Assembly (NCBI RefSeq): GCF_001457815.1
Contig: NZ_LN898221.1
Location: 1,197,053 to 1,261,052 of the forward strand
From: Vitreoscilla massiliensis
Lineage (GTDB): Bacteria > Pseudomonadota > Gammaproteobacteria > Burkholderiales > Neisseriaceae
Direction: 5' to 3'
Length of the DNA stretch: 64,000 bases
Shown: positions 60,042 through 64,000 of the stretch, piece by piece
Layout of the letters: every line of letters starts with the position of its first letter
Position numbering within the stretch: the first letter of the stretch is position 1
Notes under the pieces: generated by a model
Databases searched by the model: none
Told to the model about the DNA's origin: nothing
The model's input: the letters and a program-made list of their open reading frames with translations, nothing else
Translations under genes and position numbers: made by a program

Positions 60042-61342
60042 GCATTTTTCCAATCGGCCACACACATCGAAGCCGTAGCAAAGCCCGACTGCACGGCACC
60101 TTCTAAAGTCGCTGGATAGCGAGGATGACAATAATCACCAGCCAAATACAAACCTTGCTTGTTCAGCGCGGCCATCGGTGGCACAGCACGCTGCACGCAC
60201 GCTTGTACCGTCGCCCGTTTTTCGGTAATGACCAGACTGTGGGTAGGCAAAGGCATATCGGCCTGTAAGGCCAACACATCTTGATGCACTGCGCTTACCC
60301 ATTCATCTGGCGTTTTGTGTGCATGGGTTTCAGACACACTGATGACCGCAGCAAGCTCTTGTTTGGCGATGAGCAATTTGTCACGGTTAATCAGCCATTG
60401 GCTACAACCATACGCCGTGCCTTGTATCGTGTGCGGCAACGGCAATGGCACGTCATAGCGCAGATAAACCGTGGTGATGGCACTGTAACTTAATTGGTCA
60501 AAATGGGTTTTGACCGAAGTCGCATAGTGTTCACCCAAAACATCGACCACATGGTAAGGCGCTGTCGCAATCACCACCCGATCAAAGCTTTCACCTCCCA
60601 CCACCCAATGGCGGCCATCGGCGGCTTTTTGCAAGGCGGTGATGCGGTTTTGAAAGCGGATGTTTACACCTTGTTGCTGCAAATATCGACATACCGGCTC
60701 AACCAACCAAGTGTGCAAGTCTGTCGTTGCCAAACAAAAATCGCTGGCGCGGCGCTTATTCAGCAAACCATCGTCCAAGACCACCGCCAAGGTATGCAAA
60801 CTCGCCACATCCAGTGGTGTGTTCATGGTGGCCAACACCAATGGTCGCCAAAACTCTGCAATGTGTTTTTCGGGCACTTGGCGGCTGTTTAGCCATGCCA
60901 ATACATTGGTATCGTGCGTGGGCAACCATTTCTGAGCGCGTTTTAGCGCATAAGCGTCCTGTAACCAACGGCGCTTGTCTGCAAACGTCCAAGATTTGGC
61001 AAGCAACATCCCCATTAATGCATGCAGCGGCGCCGGTAAGTGCCGTGTTTTAAAATCCAAACCATCCAATAAATGCCATTGCGACGGCAAACGCACCGTA
61101 TGTTCTTCGGCATCGACACCACACATGGCGCGCAGGCGAAACACTTGCTCATACGCACCCAGCAACAAATGCTGACCGTTATCGATATGCACAAAGTCAC
61201 TGTTGCTGTTTTTCAAACCGCGTGCACGCCCACCCGCTTGGCGACTGGCCTCAAACACCGTCACCAGCGCTTGCGAGCTTAACTGCGCGGCTGCCGCCAG
61301 CCCTGCCCAGCCTGCACCTATGATGGCAATTTTGGGTTTCAT
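60038..61342 (-). CDS. hpnE: Hydroxysqualene dehydroxylase HpnE
   Basis: 434 aa. FAD-dependent amine-oxidase-fold enzyme that turns hydroxysqualene into squalene. The FAD motif IAIIGAGWAGLAAAAQL is at the N terminus, then FEASRQAGGRARG and HIDNGQHLLLGAY, and the C-terminal LYLAGDYCHPRYPATLEGAV. It overlaps hpnD upstream and the SDR gene downstream by ATGA junctions. A phytoene-type desaturase is the alternative, but the pairing with HpnD favours HpnE. Confidence 0.87.
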   Translation of the reverse strand: MKPKIAIIGAGWAGLAAAAQLSSQALVTVFEASRQAGGRARGLKNSNSDFVHIDNGQHLLLGAYEQVFRLRAMCGVDAEEHTVRLPSQWHLLDGLDFKTRHLPAPLHALMGMLLAKSWTFADKRRWLQDAYALKRAQKWLPTHDTNVLAWLNSRQVPEKHIAEFWRPLVLATMNTPLDVASLHTLAVVLDDGLLNKRRASDFCLATTDLHTWLVEPVCRYLQQQGVNIRFQNRITALQKAADGRHWVVGGESFDRVVIATAPYHVVDVLGEHYATSVKTHFDQLSYSAITTVYLRYDVPLPLPHTIQGTAYGCSQWLINRDKLLIAKQELAAVISVSETHAHKTPDEWVSAVHQDVLALQADMPLPTHSLVITEKRATVQACVQRAVPPMAALNKQGLYLAGDYCHPRYPATLEGAVQSGFATASMCVADWKNA

Positions 61343-62202
61343 GGTTTAAATCCAAACAACCAAGTTTTTAAAGCAATGCGGAATTTACGCGGTTTGGGGA
61401 TAGCAATTTTGTATTTCAACACGTTACCGCCACCATCTTTTTCAATTTCGCGCAATAACACATGGTAAATCGCTGCCATGACCAAGCCCACTTTTTGGGC
61501 TTTTTTGTCTGCTGCAGGCAGCAAAGCCATCGCCTCTTTGTACACTTGATTGGCCCTATCGATTTGAAACTGCATCAACTGGCTGAAAGCAGGTGTCACC
61601 TTACAGGCCATTAAATCGGCGGCAGGCACATTGAATTTTTGCAAGTCTTCTATTGGCAAATAAATTCGCTCTTGACGCACATCTTCACCGACATCGCGAA
61701 TGATGTTGGTCAATTGCAAGGCCAAACCCATTTTATCGGCATATTCCAAGGTTTGTGTTTGCGTAAATCCCAAGATACGCACAATCAAACGCCCCACCAC
61801 ACCAGCAACACGATGACAATAAGTCTGCAACTCACGGTAGTTGTTATAGCGAGCTTGTTGCAAATCCATTTGCATACCATCGAGTATTGCCACAAATTCT
61901 TCTTGTGGCAATTGGTAGGTATCTTTAATAGTGGCAATGGCTTGGTGCACTGGATGTTCAGGCACAGCGCCTTCAATATAGACTTTAGCCAAATCTTGAC
62001 GCCACCAATTTAAGGTTTGCAAGGCAACACTGCCATCGGTACATTCATCCACAATGTCATCGGCTTCACGACAAAATGCATAGACGATGGTCAAGGCATC
62101 TTTTTTGGCGGGTTCAAGAAATTTAAAACTGACTAAAAAATTAGAGCCGCTCGCGGCGGCTTTTTGCTGACAGTAGGCCAACGAATCCAAAACACGCTCC
62201 AA
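61339..62202 (-). CDS. hpnD: Presqualene diphosphate synthase HpnD
   Basis: 287 aa. Head-to-head prenyl synthase of the squalene/phytoene family, condensing two farnesyl diphosphates. Both Asp-rich motifs are present: FCREADDIVDEC and LTNIIRDVGEDV. The start is TTG at 62202, forced by an in-frame TGA just before it. In the HpnCDE route HpnC is also needed, and no hpnC is in the window. A minor pilin gene lies 63 bases upstream on the same strand. Confidence 0.88.
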   Translation of the reverse strand: MERVLDSLAYCQQKAAASGSNFLVSFKFLEPAKKDALTIVYAFCREADDIVDECTDGSVALQTLNWWRQDLAKVYIEGAVPEHPVHQAIATIKDTYQLPQEEFVAILDGMQMDLQQARYNNYRELQTYCHRVAGVVGRLIVRILGFTQTQTLEYADKMGLALQLTNIIRDVGEDVRQERIYLPIEDLQKFNVPAADLMACKVTPAFSQLMQFQIDRANQVYKEAMALLPAADKKAQKVGLVMAAIYHVLLREIEKDGGGNVLKYKIAIPKPRKFRIALKTWLFGFKP

Positions 62203-62265
62203 TCATCCATTCTCTGTAATTCTAACGTGTTTTGGCAACATTAGCCTCAATTACACCAACTATAT

Positions 62266-62727
62266 TTACATTTTCTCGCAGCCCGTGCGTGAGGTAACAC
62301 TGTTAGCATCAGGGCATTTAAACGCATTACCGCTTTGATCCACATACAAGCCTTTTTTACTGGTATTAATCGGCGTGATATTGAAAAAATACTGCCCAGA
62401 ACTTGTACCTGCAACTACATTAAAACCATAGTACTGATTCAGCCCATTTTCATTAATCATACCTTGAGCTTTAGAGTCTGTTAAAACATTTTGCACATTG
62501 ACGACTATGGCTGCACTGTTAACACCTAAACTACCATCTCGTAATTTAATCCTTTGTACCTCTTGCTGTACTTGCGTTATAACAGCTCTAGCCTGAGTTA
62601 GGCGTGTTTTTTCAACATAATTTTGATACAACGGCAATGCAATAGCAGCTATAATCCCTATGATAATGACTACAATCATCAGTTCAGAAAGTGAAAAACC
62701 CTTATTTTTAATGCCACTTCCTCCCAT
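62266..62727 (-). CDS. pilX: Type IV minor pilin, PilX/PilL-like
   Basis: 153 aa. A type IV prepilin: ten-residue leader ending KNKG, then mature FSLSELMIVVIIIGIIAAIALPLYQNY with Glu at +5. The C terminus has a two-Cys D-region, AFKCPDANSVTSRTGCEKM, close to neisserial PilX, which acts in pilus aggregation and adhesion. GGGGGAGG precedes the ATG. Two Cys only, so it is not ComP-like. It is the last gene of the pilin cluster, before hpnD. Confidence 0.75.
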   Translation of the reverse strand: MGGSGIKNKGFSLSELMIVVIIIGIIAAIALPLYQNYVEKTRLTQARAVITQVQQEVQRIKLRDGSLGVNSAAIVVNVQNVLTDSKAQGMINENGLNQYYGFNVVAGTSSGQYFFNITPINTSKKGLYVDQSGNAFKCPDANSVTSRTGCEKM

Positions 62728-62757
62728 AATTAACCTCCCCCAAACTAAACTACAGTA

Positions 62758-63399
62758 TCAATTAATTTTATTTTCAACGCGAATAACAGATTGTAATGTT
62801 ACTTGAGTGTTTGCATTTCGCCCCCATGCTCTCGCCGTCACTCGGTAGAGAGTGGTATCACCATCTTCAGCCAAACCTAAAAATTCAACAATATATCGAG
62901 GCTTCTTGGACACATCACTTCCTGCAACATTATATTCACGGCCATTGGTCTCTAAATACAACTTTCCAGTACCTGCATCTTTTCGTTCCCATGCGGGAAT
63001 CTCCTCAATATGTGTACCTGCATTTAGATCTGTTGCAGCTGCAGCTGGCTCTTCAATGGCTGGCGAGCATTTACCATCTTCACAATCTGTTTTAAAAACT
63101 GAACCAATGAGAGTATCAAAAAAGTTTTTTGATTGTGGATTACCTGACAAAATCTCAGTTTTAATGGTGTTATCACCAAGTACATCATTTTTATGAATGT
63201 CAGTAAATGTATCTGCCTCAGCTGATTTTAATGTATCTTCAGCCAAACTGAATGCAAATTTTCGGTCTGCATCATTGGTACTTAATCTCATTTCTGAATT
63301 TAGAACTTGCCCCCCAACCAAAACCAAAATTGCGATAATGGCCATTAATACCAACACCATGTAAAGAGTAAATCCCTTTTGTTTTATCGATTGGCGCAT
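62758..63399 (-). CDS. pilK: Type IV pilus minor pilin PilK-like (PilX/GspK family)
   Basis: 213 aa. Leader KQKG then mature FTLYMVLVLMAIIAILVLVGG, with Met where most pilins have Glu5, a hallmark of GspK/PilX-type tip pilins. The C-terminal part has YIVEFLGLAEDGDTTLYRV, common in the family. It overlaps the upstream gene by 16 bases, with GGAGG just before its ATG. Together with its neighbours it should form the pilus-tip initiation complex. Confidence 0.78.
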   Translation of the reverse strand: MRQSIKQKGFTLYMVLVLMAIIAILVLVGGQVLNSEMRLSTNDADRKFAFSLAEDTLKSAEADTFTDIHKNDVLGDNTIKTEILSGNPQSKNFFDTLIGSVFKTDCEDGKCSPAIEEPAAAATDLNAGTHIEEIPAWERKDAGTGKLYLETNGREYNVAGSDVSKKPRYIVEFLGLAEDGDTTLYRVTARAWGRNANTQVTLQSVIRVENKIN

Positions 63400-64000
63400 G
63401 TATTGCCTCCTCGCATGGTTGCATCCATTACAATTGGTTCTAAATCTGTTGCATTTGTTGCAGTATCAGCTGTAGCATCTACAGCATCAATCTGAAAAGC
63501 ACTTGGTGTTAGTGTCAATCTCACACCGGTTGGAGGATAAACTGCCCCGCCATCTTCCTTGAATGAATCTGTTCCAGTCACATACATTTCTGTACCAGCA
63601 TTATTAGTAGAAGCTGCACATTTTGTGACATAAACGTAATTCGCTTCCATTTTACTGATATTGCGTGCCATTAGTTGGGGCGCAGACCAAGATCCATCAT
63701 TTAACAACTCAAATCGGTATAATGAAGTGGCTTGAGTATCTCCAGGAATATTTCCAACAGCATAAACAACTGTTTGCAAATTACTTATGGTTGCTTGAAC
63801 ACCATACTGAACTTTCAATGGATCCGTAATAGCACCACCCGCAATTTCTTTAAATATCACCCCTGTTTTATAAAATGGGATATTTATTTGACTGGTAGCA
63901 GCTCCAGAATTTGCAATCGTAACCTCTTGACCAGAAACACTTAATTGATTTCTGTGCAAAATATCCACTCTGCCACAACTTGCTAAAACCACTCTAGCAT
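63384..64000 (-). CDS. pilJ: Type IV pilus minor pilin PilJ/PilW-like, 5' end outside window
   Basis: Only the C-terminal 205 or so residues are present; the frame is open to the window edge. PilW-family features are LYRFELLNDGSWSAPQLMA and GVRLTLTPSAFQ late in the protein. By order (J-K-X) it corresponds to neisserial PilJ. AT-rich like its two neighbours. Further minor pilin genes (pilH, pilI) would be expected beyond the right edge. Confidence 0.65.
   Translation of the reverse strand, partial: ARVVLASCGRVDILHRNQLSVSGQEVTIANSGAATSQINIPFYKTGVIFKEIAGGAITDPLKVQYGVQATISNLQTVVYAVGNIPGDTQATSLYRFELLNDGSWSAPQLMARNISKMEANYVYVTKCAASTNNAGTEMYVTGTDSFKEDGGAVYPPTGVRLTLTPSAFQIDAVDATADTATNATDLEPIVMDATMRGGNTCANR

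Noticed and set aside
62266..62727. ComP, the uptake-sequence receptor
   Set aside because: Only two Cys in the C-terminal region and best likeness to PilX; ComP has two disulfides.
1..64000. CRISPR array, prophage or insertion sequence
   Set aside because: No regularly spaced direct repeats of CRISPR size, no phage structural genes, and no transposase frames; the dispersed 11-mer is not a mobile element.

Overview
The window is a chromosomal segment of a naturally competent beta-proteobacterium, most likely a member of the Neisseriaceae. Three things point there: a 3'-truncated minor-pilin cluster resembling neisserial pilJ-pilK-pilX, a trimeric autotransporter adhesin, and an 11-base motif, GCGGCCTGTAA, that I count 50 times on both strands in 64 kb (chance expectation about 0.03). 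The motif behaves like a neisserial DNA uptake sequence (DUS). It keeps a CTG core, forms inverted-repeat hairpins at gene ends, and sits singly inside genes, usually read as Leu-Gln-Ala-Ala. I cannot name the genus.

Layout. 1-4.0 kb: 3' part of a highly repetitive trimeric autotransporter. 4.4-13.2 kb: accessory metabolism and envelope genes (deacetylase, DsbA-like oxidoreductase, MFS permease, tyrosine phosphatase, lipase-like lipoprotein, DUF4349 lipoprotein). 13.3-14.9 kb: an AT-rich island holding one gene, a reverse transcriptase of the abortive-infection/defence (Abi/UG/DRT) type, bounded on both sides by DUS-like hairpins. 15-17 kb: transketolase. 17.3-24.9 kb: an esterase, the glycolate oxidase genes glcD-E-F with a small lipoprotein and glcG, then an orphan soluble GAF histidine kinase. 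A tRNA-Glu-like gene with an abnormal anticodon loop follows.

25-36.7 kb: surE-pcm-nlpD, rdgC-dcd, gpx, serB, then a complete isc operon (iscR-S-U-A, hscB-A, a small helix-hairpin-helix gene, fdx, iscX) with a recognisable IscR promoter box. 36.7-46.6 kb: a PAS protein paired with a signal-less phosphonate-type binding protein, pepA divergent from lptF-lptG, dapE-argF, a frameshifted MFS gene and a small membrane protein. 46.7-55.4 kb: thyA-folA, rppH, parE, an OYE-family reductase, ygfZ, a DUF4442 protein and an AlkB-like oxygenase. 55.7-64 kb: a double-AAA+ ATPase, then a co-directional series pilJ-pilK-pilX, hpnD-hpnE, an SDR protein with an altered catalytic Tyr, and radA.

The two most notable signals are the DUS-like dialect, which fits the pilin genes at the right edge, and the reverse transcriptase, a candidate single-gene antiphage system whose start codon lies only 17 bases after a DUS-type terminator. 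No CRISPR array, prophage, insertion sequence or rRNA was seen. Start codons were chosen from ribosome-binding sites and overlaps. All family calls are from reading translations, without database searches.
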